Made by a program: the position numbers and the translations under genes. 64,000 nucleotides of DNA from Bacteroidota bacterium. GTDB taxonomy: Bacteria > Bacteroidota > Bacteroidia > Bacteroidales > Prolixibacteraceae. The notes beneath the pieces are model-generated. The model was not told where the DNA came from and did no database searches. It saw only the letters and a list, made by a program, of their open reading frames with translations. This document shows, one piece after another, positions 43,197 through 53,720 of the stretch. Location of the stretch: positions 124,001-188,000 of the forward strand of contig JAHEYT010000022.1 of assembly GCA_023251455.1 (NCBI GenBank). Direction: 5' to 3'. Numbering within the stretch: the stretch's first letter is position 1; each line of letters begins with the position of its first letter.

Positions 43197-44624
43197 GTGG
43201 AAAAGAGAAACAACGTTTGGGAAAATGTCGACTGGATAACCATTGGTATATATCTGGCCATGATGCTTATTGGCTGGATTAATATTTATGCCGCTGTATA
43301 TAATGAAGAGCACAAAAGCATTTTCGATGCAACCCAACAATACGGCAAGCAGTTGATGTGGATTGGCGCAGCCATTTTCATTGCTGTATTGATGATTAAT
43401 ACGGACTCGAAGTTCTTTGTCACCTTTGCCATTCCGATTTACATCGCCATCATTTTTCTATTGATATTAGTGCCCTTTATTGGGACAACGATTAATGGAG
43501 CAAAATCGTGGATACAGATTGGAGGTTTCTTGCTGCAGCCTTCCGAATTTATGAAGATGGGAACATCGCTTGCTCTTGCCCGTTATATCAGTTCGTACAA
43601 CTTCAAAATGCACAGCTGGAAATCTTTACTCACCCTAGCTGGTATTCTTTTCGTACCTGTTGGTCTCATCTTTTTGCAAAACGACACCGGATCAGCAATT
43701 GTTTTTGGCGTATTTCTTCTGGTTCTTTACCGGGAAGGACTAAACGGAATTGTCTTATTCTTCACCTTCCTGATTGCTTTGGTCTTCATTTTAACCATGA
43801 TTTTAGATCCATTTCCTACCATAGTGATCCTAACTGTAGCTGCATTCGTGATCAACTATCTCCTGAAAAAGAAACTACAGCGAACCTTGATCGGAGTTGG
43901 CGTATTTACTGGAATTTTCGGCACGCTATGGCTTCTTAATTACCTTTTGGGAGGTTCTGTCAGCTCTGTCTTTTTTATCATGATTGCGGCCATTTTGACT
44001 TCCGGCATATTTTTTACCTGGGCATTTGTGTTGCACAAACGAAGCCTGGCTATTTTAATTGGAATCTACCTTGGAAGCGTTCTGTTCTCTGTATCGGTCG
44101 ACTATGTATTCCACAACATCATGGAAGAGCACCAGCGAAACAGGATCAATGAGTTACTTGGAATTCAATCGGATATTCATGGCACCGGATACCACGTAAA
44201 TCAATCGAAAATTGCCATCGGATCTGGTGGATTCTTCGGCAAAGGATTTCTTCAGGGAACACAGACCAAATTTGATTTCGTACCTGAGCAGAGTACCGAT
44301 TTTATCTTTTGTACTGTTGGCGAAGAATGGGGATTTATAGGTACCACAGCCGTCATTGGATTATTTATGGGCTTACTGATGCGGCTTATTTTCCTTGCCG
44401 AACGTAACCGATCAAAATTCAGTAGGGTTTATGGGTATTGTGTTGCCACTATTTTATTTTTTCACTTTGCCGTGAATATCGGCATGACCATAGGTCTGGC
44501 ACCTGTTATTGGAATACCTCTGCCCTTTTTCAGCTATGGCGGTTCATCGCTTTGGTCGTTCACTTTACTTTTGTTCATATTCATCAGGCTCGATGCCAGT
44601 AGGTTCGAACAGCTGAGTTTCTAA
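43197..44624 (+). CDS. rodA: Rod-shape-determining SEDS glycosyltransferase
   Basis: RodA polymerises glycan strands from lipid II as partner of PBP2. The 475-residue protein has about ten transmembrane helices. SEDS motifs include INGAKSWIQIGGFLLQPSEFMKMG near 100, LLQNDTGSAIVFGVF (the conserved Asp region) near 160, and near the C-terminus IGIPLPFFSYGGSSLWSF. Between them is an extra set of helices (about 200-300), which makes it longer than E. coli RodA (370), as in other Bacteroidetes. Start GTG at 43197, one base after the mrdA stop. Confidence 0.94.
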   Translation: MEKRNNVWENVDWITIGIYLAMMLIGWINIYAAVYNEEHKSIFDATQQYGKQLMWIGAAIFIAVLMINTDSKFFVTFAIPIYIAIIFLLILVPFIGTTINGAKSWIQIGGFLLQPSEFMKMGTSLALARYISSYNFKMHSWKSLLTLAGILFVPVGLIFLQNDTGSAIVFGVFLLVLYREGLNGIVLFFTFLIALVFILTMILDPFPTIVILTVAAFVINYLLKKKLQRTLIGVGVFTGIFGTLWLLNYLLGGSVSSVFFIMIAAILTSGIFFTWAFVLHKRSLAILIGIYLGSVLFSVSVDYVFHNIMEEHQRNRINELLGIQSDIHGTGYHVNQSKIAIGSGGFFGKGFLQGTQTKFDFVPEQSTDFIFCTVGEEWGFIGTTAVIGLFMGLLMRLIFLAERNRSKFSRVYGYCVATILFFHFAVNIGMTIGLAPVIGIPLPFFSYGGSSLWSFTLLLFIFIRLDASRFEQLSF

Positions 44625-44661
44625 ACGCTTTGAAGGATTGATATACTGATTAAACTGAATT

Positions 44662-45294
44662 TTATTTTCCGTGGAGTTCTATTTGTGTATCTATTTTCCC
44701 TGGTCGCGAAATAATAATCCTAAAATCAGTTTCCACATATTCGATCAATTCTGCAAAGAAACTTTGGAATAAAGCTTCAAACTGATCGTATTCCTGATGT
44801 AGGATCTGCATGGCCCATTCGCTGTTTGCCGGAAGTGAAGTGCGGCGTGACATGATTTCCAGAACCTGAAACATAGAGTCACGTTGGGCATACGATTCCA
44901 GTCTCTTATTCTGAATCAGGAATGGCAAAAACTGCTTGACCCGAAACGGAAGAAGTAAAAAATTGGATAAAAAAACGGCATGGGCATGTTTTGAAAACTG
45001 CCGCAAAGTATATTCAGAATATCGATTCCAGTTTGCTGCCAGAAAATGATCGAAAAAAACATCCGTCACAATTCCGGCATAACGGCCATACCCCGGCTTC
45101 AGGATATTGATCGATTCTTTAACAAGCTCATGTTGGTCAGTAAACAAATCGATACTCCGATGCAGACGAATGCCATAGGCAACCTGCTCCGGATAGTTCA
45201 GGTATTTATTCCCTTTCACATAATCGGCTATAAAATTCCCGAGTATAATCTCGTCAGAATCTCCTGATAAATAGATATGAGCCAGATAATTCAT
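44662..45294 (-). CDS. Acyl-carrier-protein phosphodiesterase-like protein (DUF479 / AcpH)
   Basis: A 210-residue cytoplasmic protein starting MNYLAHIYLSGDSDEIILGN followed by FIADYVKG, the hallmark of the AcpH family, which removes 4'-phosphopantetheine from holo-ACP. Further family blocks are GIRLHRSIDLFTDQH near 40 and DVFFDHFLAANW near 80, providing the His/Asp metal-site residues of this HD-like fold. Enzyme activity is inferred from the family. It is convergent with rodA and divergent from the sugar kinase gene. Confidence 0.86.
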   Translation of the reverse strand: MNYLAHIYLSGDSDEIILGNFIADYVKGNKYLNYPEQVAYGIRLHRSIDLFTDQHELVKESINILKPGYGRYAGIVTDVFFDHFLAANWNRYSEYTLRQFSKHAHAVFLSNFLLLPFRVKQFLPFLIQNKRLESYAQRDSMFQVLEIMSRRTSLPANSEWAMQILHQEYDQFEALFQSFFAELIEYVETDFRIIISRPGKIDTQIELHGK

Positions 45295-45332
45295 CTTTTC
45301 CGCACAGTATTCATACTGAAAATAACAACATG

Positions 45333-45402
45333 ATGAAAACAGTCATTAGTCAATTGAAAATGTGTGACCTAATGATTTCCTATTGACCATTGACTTTTTT
45401 TT
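45333..45402. repeat. TAATGAC-family inverted repeat (copy 4)
   Basis: gaaaacagtcattagtcaat on the left is an imperfect inverted match of cctattgaccattgactttt on the right, with a further unit cctaatgattt inside. It lies between divergent genes. Confidence 0.6.
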
Positions 45403-45518
45403 CTTCTTTAAGAGTAACAACAGACAAAGATGTGAAATGTTAGTTTAAAAGTAACTCGCTTAAGTCTACTTCATTTTTTGAATTTTTTCTATCTTGCCAA
45501 AGTTTTAATAATGAAAAT

Positions 45519-46445
45519 ATGCCGAAGAAAATTGCAGCATTTGGTGAATTACTTTGGGATCTTCTTCCTAACGGAAAAGTCTTGGGTGGAGCGCCTGCTA
45601 ACTTTATATACCGGATTAATTCTTTCGGCGACAATGGCACCCTGCTAAGCAAAGTTGGAAACGACAAAGCTGGAAAAGAAGCCCGGGAAGCACTCAAAAA
45701 CCTGGGAGTTTCTGATGAAAACGTTCAGACTGATTATGAATTTCCGACAGGTTCCGTAAAAGTTAAGATCGACAACTACGGAAATGCCGACTACAATATT
45801 ATTACCGATGTAGCCTACGACCATATCGAGATTAACGCCGAAATGATGGATGCCTTCGGCCAGGCCGATTGTGTTTGTTTTGGCACGCTGGTGCAGCGTT
45901 ATGGAATTTCAAAGAATACACTGCGCGAGTTGATTCACGAATCATCGGAGGTGGTTAAATTTCTGGATATTAACCTCCGTAAAAAATGCTATACAGCCGC
46001 CTCTATTGAAGACAGTTTGCGCATGACAAACATTCTGAAAACGAATGACGAAGAACTTCTGATCACAAAGGATTTGCTGAATTTGAAGCATGAAAATCTG
46101 AAAGAACTGGCCCAGGAAACCATTGAAAAATACAATCTGGAAATTATTCTTTGCACGCTTGGAGCGAATGGAGCATTCTGCCTGACGAATGAAGATGTGT
46201 TTTACTACGATCCCGGATACCAGATCAGTTTGGGCGACACTGTCGGATCGGGCGATGCCTTTTCAGCCGGATTTGTTCATTATTACATGAATGGTTATCC
46301 CATTGACGAGGCTCTTCGTTTTGGCAATGCAGCCGGAGCAATGGTTGCAACAACTACCGGAGCAACTTCACCCATTGCAAAAGAGGAAATTCTCAACTTC
46401 ATGATTATTCCGCATAACCGGAATTCGGTGAGGTTTCATCAATAA
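45519..46445 (+). CDS. PfkB-family sugar kinase, fructokinase-like
   Basis: A 308-residue carbohydrate kinase. The N-terminal substrate motif is AFGELLWDLLPNGKVLGGAPANF (residues 7-29), as in bacterial fructokinases. The C-terminal PfkB signature is LGDTVGSGDAFSAGFVHYY (near 240) with the catalytic base D in GSGDAFSAG. It probably phosphorylates fructose or a related sugar. No sugar transporter or hydrolase is adjacent, so the exact substrate is inferred from motif similarity only. Confidence 0.82.
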   Translation: MPKKIAAFGELLWDLLPNGKVLGGAPANFIYRINSFGDNGTLLSKVGNDKAGKEAREALKNLGVSDENVQTDYEFPTGSVKVKIDNYGNADYNIITDVAYDHIEINAEMMDAFGQADCVCFGTLVQRYGISKNTLRELIHESSEVVKFLDINLRKKCYTAASIEDSLRMTNILKTNDEELLITKDLLNLKHENLKELAQETIEKYNLEIILCTLGANGAFCLTNEDVFYYDPGYQISLGDTVGSGDAFSAGFVHYYMNGYPIDEALRFGNAAGAMVATTTGATSPIAKEEILNFMIIPHNRNSVRFHQ

Positions 46446-46498
46446 CTATAAATTGAATGAATGGCTTTATAATTAGAATGGTTGGACGAAATAACAAT

Positions 46499-47419
46499 TC
46501 AACTATTCTTCTGCCCAACCCTAATTATTCCTGCTTGTGCCATAGTCATTACCAACACGCCGGCAACAGTAATTCCCCCACCCCATAACTGAACAGTCAA
46601 CGGAAATTTATCTAAATAGAAATAAGCGATAGTCAGAACGAAGATTCCTTTTAAACTTTGGATAATTGAAGATCGGGAAGCTGTAATGAACCGGTAAGAA
46701 TAAAAGAACGACAACAGACCAACAAAGGAACCGAAAAATGCGCCCAAAGCGATGTTATGAAACGCTTTAACCGGAATTTCAACCGATTGCCCACTCCAAA
46801 GAAAATATCCCAGAAAGAAGAGAAAAATCCAGCCATTTGAATTCAGGTTAAAAACTTCAGGGCTTGCCTTTTGTACATTCTTTTTCACGATAATCGAAAC
46901 CAACGCAGCAAAAAACGTATTCATCACAACTAAACCTGTACCAGGAATGAAGAATTTTCGCCAATCAAGTTCCCCGGAATAACTGATAATAAAAGCTCCG
47001 CCAATAGCCATCAATGCACCAAGTGCTTCTATCAGGGAGAATCGCTCCTTCAGGAATGAAATCGCCAATAGAGTCATAAAAACGGGAAACAGGTTTCCCA
47101 GAAATGAAGTTATTGAAGGATCGGGAATGGCACGAATGGCCATGAAAAAGGTAATGTTCGACAGAATATCAATCACCCCCAAAACGACCAGCAGACCAAT
47201 CACCTTCTTTGAGATTCCTGGGAGCTGACGAAATTTGCCACTGGCCAGAACAAAGAACAGATTCAGTAGAAAACCCAAGCCAAAATAATAAAGCCCGAAT
47301 TGCGCCAGCTCAACCTGATTTAAACCTGCTTTGCTAAATACATAAAGGCTCGAAAAGGCAATAGTACCAAACAAGGCATAAACATATCCTTTCCATTCTT
47401 CTGATTTGAATGCTGCCAT
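46499..47419 (-). CDS. EamA-family (DMT superfamily) transporter
   Basis: A 306-residue integral membrane protein with ten hydrophobic segments arranged as two EamA repeats (about 10-140 and 155-298), including ITSFLGNLFPVFMTLLAISFLKERFSLIEALGALMAIGGAF at the end of the first repeat. The C-terminus is positive. Substrate unknown: family members export amino acids, purines or other metabolites. It lies 69 bp downstream of pgi beyond a terminator, so it is likely a separate unit. Confidence 0.84.
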   Translation of the reverse strand: MAAFKSEEWKGYVYALFGTIAFSSLYVFSKAGLNQVELAQFGLYYFGLGFLLNLFFVLASGKFRQLPGISKKVIGLLVVLGVIDILSNITFFMAIRAIPDPSITSFLGNLFPVFMTLLAISFLKERFSLIEALGALMAIGGAFIISYSGELDWRKFFIPGTGLVVMNTFFAALVSIIVKKNVQKASPEVFNLNSNGWIFLFFLGYFLWSGQSVEIPVKAFHNIALGAFFGSFVGLLSFFYSYRFITASRSSIIQSLKGIFVLTIAYFYLDKFPLTVQLWGGGITVAGVLVMTMAQAGIIRVGQKNS

Positions 47420-47433
47420 CTTAAAAATAAAAA

Positions 47434-47465
47434 AAAGAGAAACCTCAACGTGGAGATTTCTCTTT
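47434..47465 (-). terminator. Rho-independent terminator of pgi
   Basis: On the minus strand AAAGAGAAA (47465-47457) pairs with TTTCTCTTT (47442-47434), with GAG/CTC inside, and is followed by a long T-rich run. It starts 24 bp after the pgi stop. Confidence 0.85.
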
Positions 47466-47488
47466 CGAAAGTTATTGTATTTTTTGTA

Positions 47489-48832
47489 TTACAGGCGCTT
47501 TTTGATCGCTTTTGTTGCTTCCTCAAAACCAGGTTTTTCAAGCAAGGCAAACATGTTCTTTTTGTAAGCCTCTACTCCGGGTTGATCGAATGGATTAACA
47601 CCTAAAGTATATCCGCTTAAACCGCAAGCCAATTCAAAGAACTGGATCAGCTGTCCAAGGAAATATTCGTTCAGTTTTGGAAGAATAATCTGGATGTTTG
47701 GAACTCCACCGTCAACGTGAGCCAACATAGTTCCCAATTCAGCCATTTTATTTACTTCATCAACACGTTTTCCGGCGAGGAAATTCAAGCCATCCAAATC
47801 GGCTACATCAGTCGGAATGCGAACTTCACGATCTGGACTTGCTACTGAAAGCACAGTTTCGAACAAAGTGCGTTCTCCTTCCTGAATGTATTGACCCATG
47901 GAGTGCAAATCGGATGAAAAATCAACCGCAGCAGGGAAAATACCTTTTCCTTCTTTTCCTTCGCTTTCGCCGTAAAGCTGTTTCCACCATTCGGCCAAAA
48001 AGTGAAGTTTTGGATTGTAGTTCACCAAGATTTCAACCGATTTTCCATTTTTGTACAGTTCGTTACGAACAGCAGCATATTGTGCAGCCAGGTTTTCTTC
48101 GAACGGAACGTCAACTCCGGTTGCATTCTGCATATCAACAGCACCCTGCACCAACGCACGAATGTCGAATCCGGCAACAGCGATAGCCAGCAATCCAACT
48201 GGGGTCAATACTGAATAGCGGCCACCCACATCATCAGGAATGACAAATGTTTTGTATCCTTCGATCGTGGCTAGCGAGCGCAGTGCGCCTTTGCTGGCAT
48301 CAGTAATCGCAACAATACGTTCGTTGGCTTCAGCCTTACCGTATTTATCTTCGATGTCCTGTTTCAGGAGGCGGAAAGCCAATGCAGGCTCGGTAGTTGT
48401 TCCCGATTTGGAAATCACTGCCATGGCGTATTCTTTGGTTTTCAGCAACTCGCGAAGTTCGAAAAGGTAATCTTCACTGATGTTTTGTCCGGCGAACAAA
48501 ATAAACGGATTCTTACGTGTTTTCAGGTGCGCAAAACTATCAGAAAGTGCATCGACCACTGCTTTTGATCCGAGATAAGAACCTCCGATACCAATTACCA
48601 CAAAAATATCGATATCTTTCGATACCAATTTTGCAGCAGTAGCTTCGTAATCAGCCAATTCAGCTTCAGAAATAGAAGTTGGCAAATTGGTCCAGCCTAA
48701 AAAATCGTTGCCTTTTCCGGTTTTGTTGAAAAGTGCACGGTTATGATTCTCAATCGCTTCTTTGTATGAGAAAATTGAGTCTTTTGAAATAAAATCAAAA
48801 GTCTTATCAAAATTTAAAGAAATTCTTTCCAT
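47489..48832 (-). CDS. pgi: Glucose-6-phosphate isomerase
   Basis: It interconverts glucose 6-phosphate and fructose 6-phosphate. The 447-residue protein is of the shorter bacterial type. The sugar-isomerase fold signatures are [19 protein letters not shown] near 78, [19 protein letters not shown] near 138, [19 protein letters not shown] near 205, and [18 protein letters not shown] near 420. The catalytic Glu lies in the [11 protein letters not shown] region and the C-terminal Lys in the PGVEAYK region. Third gene of a tight lysS-gpsA-pgi operon (7-bp gap to gpsA). Confidence 0.95.
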   Translation of the reverse strand: MERISLNFDKTFDFISKDSIFSYKEAIENHNRALFNKTGKGNDFLGWTNLPTSISEAELADYEATAAKLVSKDIDIFVVIGIGGSYLGSKAVVDALSDSFAHLKTRKNPFILFAGQNISEDYLFELRELLKTKEYAMAVISKSGTTTEPALAFRLLKQDIEDKYGKAEANERIVAITDASKGALRSLATIEGYKTFVIPDDVGGRYSVLTPVGLLAIAVAGFDIRALVQGAVDMQNATGVDVPFEENLAAQYAAVRNELYKNGKSVEILVNYNPKLHFLAEWWKQLYGESEGKEGKGIFPAAVDFSSDLHSMGQYIQEGERTLFETVLSVASPDREVRIPTDVADLDGLNFLAGKRVDEVNKMAELGTMLAHVDGGVPNIQIILPKLNEYFLGQLIQFFELACGLSGYTLGVNPFDQPGVEAYKKNMFALLEKPGFEEATKAIKKRL

Positions 48833-48839
48833 TTTACTT

Positions 48840-49835
48840 TTATCTAAGGTGTTCAGTTAATAATCGGATTTCAATAGCAGGGGAAATATTTTCGTACAGG
48901 ATGTTGTACACAGCCTCAGCAATTGGCATGTTCACCCTGAATTCTTCGTTAATTTCCTTGATGCATTTGGCTGCATAATACCCCTCGGCTACCATGTGCA
49001 TTTCGAGCTGCGCCGTACGTACGGAATAGCCTTTACCAATCATAGTTCCAAATGTACGGTTTCGGGAAAATTGTGAATACGCAGTAACCAGTAAATCTCC
49101 TAAATATGCAGAACTCTTAATATCGCGGGTTATTGGATGGACTTTATCGACAAAGCGTTTAATTTCCTGAATGGCATTTGAGATCAGCACGGCCTGAAAA
49201 TTATCGCCGTAGCGCAATCCATGAACAATTCCGGAGGCAATGGCAACCACATTCTTCAATACCGAAGCATATTCGGTACCATAAATATCGTCGGAAACAT
49301 GGGTGCGGATGTAAGGACATTCAAGCCTGAAAGCAAAGGCCCGGGCTTTTTTTACATCGGGACAGGCAATCGTGAGGTAAGACAAGCGTTCCAGAGCCAC
49401 TTCTTCAGCATGACACGGGCCGGCTATAACTCCGATTCGTTCGTAAGGGATATTAAAATACTGGTGAAGATATTGCCCTACGATCAGGTTATCTTCAGGA
49501 ACAATACCTTTAATGGCCGACACCACAAACTTTTGCGAGAAATTAACCGACAGACCTGTCATTGCATCTTTTAGGAAAGCCGATGGAATAGCAAGAACCA
49601 CGATATCAGCATCCTCAACAGCTTTATCTATTTCAGTAAAGAAATTGATCCGGGAAGTATCAAACTCAACCCCTCTCAAATAGCTTGGGTTATGCTTAAA
49701 CCGTTTGAATTGCTCAATATTTTCAGGGTTCCGGAAGTACCAATTAATGCTCTCAACATTGTGCAAAAGAATTTTAGCCAATGCTGTAGCCCAACTTCCA
49801 CTTCCGATTATTGCTATTTTTGAGTTTGAAAACAT
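48840..49835 (-). CDS. gpsA: Glycerol-3-phosphate dehydrogenase [NAD(P)+]
   Basis: It reduces dihydroxyacetone phosphate to sn-glycerol 3-phosphate for phospholipid synthesis. The 331-residue protein has the dinucleotide motif [17 protein letters not shown] near residue 8, [11 protein letters not shown] near 85, and the conserved [19 protein letters not shown] and [23 protein letters not shown] blocks with the catalytic Lys. ATG 49835 lies 2 bp after the lysS stop; a GTG at 49865 in the same frame would overlap lysS by 28 bp and adds non-conserved residues. Confidence 0.93.
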   Translation of the reverse strand: MFSNSKIAIIGSGSWATALAKILLHNVESINWYFRNPENIEQFKRFKHNPSYLRGVEFDTSRINFFTEIDKAVEDADIVVLAIPSAFLKDAMTGLSVNFSQKFVVSAIKGIVPEDNLIVGQYLHQYFNIPYERIGVIAGPCHAEEVALERLSYLTIACPDVKKARAFAFRLECPYIRTHVSDDIYGTEYASVLKNVVAIASGIVHGLRYGDNFQAVLISNAIQEIKRFVDKVHPITRDIKSSAYLGDLLVTAYSQFSRNRTFGTMIGKGYSVRTAQLEMHMVAEGYYAAKCIKEINEEFRVNMPIAEAVYNILYENISPAIEIRLLTEHLR

Positions 49836-49837
49836 TT

Positions 49838-51577
49838 TTACATTTCCTGAGTTTGTGACAACCACTTAGTTACATCATCCATTGACGGGTTGTCGAGACC
49901 CAGTTTGTTTTTTTTGTTGTAGCCACAAATGTCGTTAAAAAACTTTCCGGTTTTGATTTCTTTCAAATCTTTAACTTTTTTTAACCCTATTTGCCTGATC
50001 ACGGTAATCCACTCTGCCGGAATCCCCAATTCAAGGAATTTTTCATCCGGATCATTGGTTTCAACAGCTTTCTCCGGCTTCATTTGCGGGAAGAAAAGCA
50101 CATCCTGAATCGATAAATTATTGGTCATGAACATCGTTAAACGGTCGATACCAATTCCCATTCCTGAAGTTGGCGGCATACCGTATTCCAATGCACGTAA
50201 AAAGTCCTGATCGATAAACATCGCTTCGTCGTCGCCCTTTTCCGAAAGTTTCATCTGATCTTCAAAGCGTTCGCGCTGATCGATCGGATCATTCAATTCA
50301 GAATAAGCATTGGCCAGCTCTTTACCGTTTACCATCAACTCAAAACGTTCGGTCAAGCCTTCAACTGAGCGGTGTTTTTTGGTGAGCGGCGACATTTCAA
50401 CCGGGTAGTCGGTAATGAATGTTGGCTGTATGTAGTGATGTTCGCATTTTTCGCCGAAAATTTCGTCGATCATCTTGCCTTTGCCCATCGTTTTATCGGT
50501 TTCGATGCCCAATTGCTTGCAAATATCGCGAAGTTCGTCTTCCGATTTTCCGAAGATATCGAATCCAGTATGTTCCTTTATAGAGTCGTACATCGTCACG
50601 CGTTTAAACGGACGCTGGTAGTCAATTACAGTTTCACCCAATTGAACTTTGGTTGTTCCGTGCAAAGCCAGCGCAACACGTTCGATCATTTCTTCGGTAA
50701 AATTCATCATCCAGAGGTAGTCTTTGTAGGCTACATAGATTTCCATTACCGTGAATTCCGGATTATGCGTACGGTCCATTCCTTCGTTACGGAAGTCTTT
50801 GGCGAACTCGTAAACCCCGTCGAAACCACCAACAATAAGGCGTTTCAGGTAAAGTTCGTTGGCAATTCGCAAATAAAGCGGAATATTTAGTGCATTGTGG
50901 TGCGTGATAAACGGACGTGCAGTTGCTCCACCCGGGATCGATTGTAAAATCGGTGTTTCAACTTCAAGATAACCTTGATCGTTGAAAAACTGCCGCATAG
51001 TATTGATGATTTTCGACCGTTTGATAAACGTGTCTTTCACCTGTGGGTTCACAATCAAATCGACGTAACGCTGGCGGTAACGCATTTCAGGATCGGTAAC
51101 AGCATCAAACAGTTGTCCGTCTTTTTCTTTAACGATAGGCAATGGACGAAGCGATTTACTCAGCACCACAAATTCTTTGACATGAACCGAAAGTTCGCCA
51201 ACCTGAGTGATAAAAGCAAAACCTTTTACGCCAACCACATCGCCAATATCGAGTAGCTTTTTGAATACATCGTTATACAGACTTTTATCTTCGTCCGGAG
51301 AAATTTCGTCGCGGTTGATATAGAGTTGCAACCTTCCGGTCGAATCCTGCAATTCGGCAAATGAAGCTTTTCCCATAATACGGCGGCTCATAATACGGCC
51401 AGCCAGAACCACTTCCTGGTAGTTATTTAACTCAGAATTGTAGTTTTCTTTTATTTCGGCAGTGGTTACGTTTACTGGAAATTCAGCAGCGGGATAAGGA
51501 TCAATTCCCATATCCTTCATTTTTTGCATGGAGTTTCTCCGTACAAGTTCCTGTTCGCTTAATTCAGATATGCTCAT
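49838..51577 (-). CDS. lysS: Lysyl-tRNA synthetase, class II
   Basis: It charges tRNA-Lys. The 579-residue protein from ATG 51577 ([20 protein letters not shown]) has an N-terminal OB-fold anticodon domain (about 55-160) and a class II catalytic core with motif 1 ([16 protein letters not shown]), motif 2 ([20 protein letters not shown]) and motif 3 ([13 protein letters not shown]). A C-terminal extension of about 70 residues ([20 protein letters not shown] onward) beyond the usual end is typical of Bacteroidetes LysS. The frame is open 48 bp further upstream, but that part overlaps the -7 region. It heads the operon with gpsA and pgi. Confidence 0.94.
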   Translation of the reverse strand: MSISELSEQELVRRNSMQKMKDMGIDPYPAAEFPVNVTTAEIKENYNSELNNYQEVVLAGRIMSRRIMGKASFAELQDSTGRLQLYINRDEISPDEDKSLYNDVFKKLLDIGDVVGVKGFAFITQVGELSVHVKEFVVLSKSLRPLPIVKEKDGQLFDAVTDPEMRYRQRYVDLIVNPQVKDTFIKRSKIINTMRQFFNDQGYLEVETPILQSIPGGATARPFITHHNALNIPLYLRIANELYLKRLIVGGFDGVYEFAKDFRNEGMDRTHNPEFTVMEIYVAYKDYLWMMNFTEEMIERVALALHGTTKVQLGETVIDYQRPFKRVTMYDSIKEHTGFDIFGKSEDELRDICKQLGIETDKTMGKGKMIDEIFGEKCEHHYIQPTFITDYPVEMSPLTKKHRSVEGLTERFELMVNGKELANAYSELNDPIDQRERFEDQMKLSEKGDDEAMFIDQDFLRALEYGMPPTSGMGIGIDRLTMFMTNNLSIQDVLFFPQMKPEKAVETNDPDEKFLELGIPAEWITVIRQIGLKKVKDLKEIKTGKFFNDICGYNKKNKLGLDNPSMDDVTKWLSQTQEM

Positions 51578-51613
51578 CGTTGGGACAATTAGAAATTTTA
51601 GAAAAATTTCCGG

Positions 51614-51621
51614 CAAAGATA
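51614..51621 (-). promoter_or_regulatory. -7 box TATCTTTG of the lysS-gpsA-pgi operon
   Basis: A full TAnnTTTG match on the minus strand, 37 bp before the lysS ATG. Its position supports the shorter lysS start. No TTG at the right distance is seen. Confidence 0.45.
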
Positions 51622-51948
51622 GCAAACTATTGCATACGGGAAGTGACCACCAACTTTGAGTTTTGTTTTACCTCAAATGCACGTTTCAAATGCAAATAAT
51701 CAGTCCGGAAGTTTTTTTGACTGACTGATTTAAACGTCAAAATAACATTCATTTTAGCCTGAACTATTTTGTTTCAGAGGGCGAAACGCAATAAATAAAA
51801 TTCAGAAAAACATGCAACGGAAACCTGAAATTTATTTAATAAAGCTAAGGTTTTGACAAGATGAACATTACAAAATTGCGGCACAAATTCCGTTAACAAA
51901 ATGTGAATTAATGTGGTTGATTTAATTTCCAGTTCTGAGTTCATTTTC
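51622..51948. other. Intergenic region between divergent lysS and recJ
   Basis: About 330 bp of AT-rich sequence without a credible frame, marked hairpin or repeat-family element. It must contain the upstream promoter parts of both genes. Confidence 0.5.
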
Positions 51949-51956
51949 TATCTTTG
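51949..51956 (+). promoter_or_regulatory. -7 box TATCTTTG of recJ
   Basis: A full TAnnTTTG match, 43 bp before the recJ ATG, identical to the box on the other side for lysS. The -33 element is not clear. Confidence 0.45.
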
Positions 51957-51998
51957 AGAAATTTTTGCTCAAAATAGGATTGTTCTGAAATAAAACGA

Positions 51999-53720
51999 AT
52001 GGATAAAGTCTGGAATATTAAAAAGGAGGGCGATATAAACATCATAAAACATTTATCGGTCGCGTTAAATGTAAATATGGTAATTGCCAACCTTTTAGCT
52101 CAAAGAGGCGTCACTAGCTACGCCGAAGCTCAGGCTTTTTTCAGACCAAAACTTTCGGATTTGCACGATCCATTCCTGATGAAAGACATGGATAAAGCCG
52201 TAGAAAGGCTTGAACGGGCAATTGACAATCAGGAGAATGTTTTGATTTATGGTGATTACGATGTTGATGGCACCACATCGGTTGCCATGATGTACCAGTT
52301 TCTCCGCAGCCGCTTAAAAAATCTCGATTATTATATTCCAGACCGCTATTCTGAAGGATACGGCATTTCGAAAACCAGCATACTTTACGCTGCTGAGCAA
52401 AAAATCACTTTGGTTATCGTGCTCGATTGCGGAATCAAAGCCATTGAGAAAATCAAAATGGCCAAAGATCTGGGCATCGACTTCATTATTTGCGACCACC
52501 ACAATCCCGACGACACCATTCCTGAAGCATATGCAGTGCTCGATCCGAAAAGGCTCGATTGCCCTTATCCTTACAAAGAACTTTCGGGCTGCGGCGTCGG
52601 GTTTAAATTACTTCAGGCCTTTTCCAGAAAAAACAATATTCCATTTTCGGAGCTAACCGAACTGTTGGATTTACTAGTTGTGAGTATTGCTTCCGACATT
52701 GTTCCGGTAACCGGTGAGAACAGGGTTTTGGCTCATTTTGGGTTGAAGAAACTCAACTCATCGCCAAGCATTGGGCTCAAAACCATCATGAATTATTCAG
52801 GTTTAAATACCGAAGAGAAATCGGTGAGCGATATTGTTTTCAAAATCGGACCACGCCTGAATGCCTCCGGAAGAATTGAGCACGGGAAAAAATCGGTAGC
52901 CATTCTGACGGCCACCAACGAACAGGAAGCTTTACTCCTCGGCGACGAGATCAATTCATACAACGAGATCAGGAAAACTCTTGACCGCGATATCACTCAG
53001 GAAGCTTTGGAAATGATTCGCCGCGACCCGGAACATGAAGGGAAAAATGCAACTGTACTTTATAACCGCGACTGGCACAAAGGAGTTGTAGGTATTGTGG
53101 CATCACGTCTGACAGAACACTTCTACCGTCCAACCGTGGTTTTAACCGAATCAAATGGTCTGGCAACAGGCTCGGCACGTTCGATCCGCGATTTCGATTT
53201 GTATGAAGCTATTGGAGCGTGCAGCGACCTGCTTGAATCGTACGGCGGACACATGTACGCAGCCGGATTGACTTTGAAAATTGAAAACATTTACGAGTTT
53301 TCGCGCCGTTTCGAGGAGATTGTTACCAAACAAATAACCAATCAGCAACAAACCGAGTCGATTGAAGCCGACGCTAAAATTTACCTTTCGGAAATCACTC
53401 CAAAGTTTTATCGTATTCTGAAGCAATTTGCTCCGTTTGGCCCACATAACATGATTCCTGTATTTATTACTGAAAATGTCCTCGACAGCGGCACCAGCCG
53501 TCCTGTTGGAAAAAATCTGGAGCATCTGAAACTCGATTTGATTGAACCGACCAGTAATTCATCTCAATTTTCGGCAATCGCCTTTAATCAGGCTCACCAT
53601 TTTGATTCTATAAATCAAGGTTTACCTTTCGACATTTGTTATTCCATTGCCGAAAACGAATTCAGGGGAAAAACCAGCCTTCAGCTATACATCCGCGACA
53701 TCAAGTCCAAAGCATACTAA
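51999..53720 (+). CDS. recJ: Single-stranded-DNA-specific exonuclease RecJ
   Basis: A 5'-3' exonuclease in recombination and mismatch repair. The 573-residue protein has the DHH-domain motifs VLIYGDYDVDGTTSVAMMYQFL near 87, the DHH triad (IICDHHNPDD, D166-H167-H168), and SGCGVGFKLLQAF near 205. The DHHA1 domain follows with GPRLNASGRIEHGKKSV near 285 and SYGGHMYAAGLTL near 410, and the OB fold closes the C-terminus. All Mn-binding residues appear present. It has its own promoter and a shared terminator downstream. Confidence 0.94.
   Translation: MDKVWNIKKEGDINIIKHLSVALNVNMVIANLLAQRGVTSYAEAQAFFRPKLSDLHDPFLMKDMDKAVERLERAIDNQENVLIYGDYDVDGTTSVAMMYQFLRSRLKNLDYYIPDRYSEGYGISKTSILYAAEQKITLVIVLDCGIKAIEKIKMAKDLGIDFIICDHHNPDDTIPEAYAVLDPKRLDCPYPYKELSGCGVGFKLLQAFSRKNNIPFSELTELLDLLVVSIASDIVPVTGENRVLAHFGLKKLNSSPSIGLKTIMNYSGLNTEEKSVSDIVFKIGPRLNASGRIEHGKKSVAILTATNEQEALLLGDEINSYNEIRKTLDRDITQEALEMIRRDPEHEGKNATVLYNRDWHKGVVGIVASRLTEHFYRPTVVLTESNGLATGSARSIRDFDLYEAIGACSDLLESYGGHMYAAGLTLKIENIYEFSRRFEEIVTKQITNQQQTESIEADAKIYLSEITPKFYRILKQFAPFGPHNMIPVFITENVLDSGTSRPVGKNLEHLKLDLIEPTSNSSQFSAIAFNQAHHFDSINQGLPFDICYSIAENEFRGKTSLQLYIRDIKSKAY

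Noticed and set aside
50372..50890. 172-codon plus-strand frame opposite lysS
   Set aside because: Opposite conserved synthetase motifs, rich in Phe/His from reverse reading, no start context; judged an antisense shadow.
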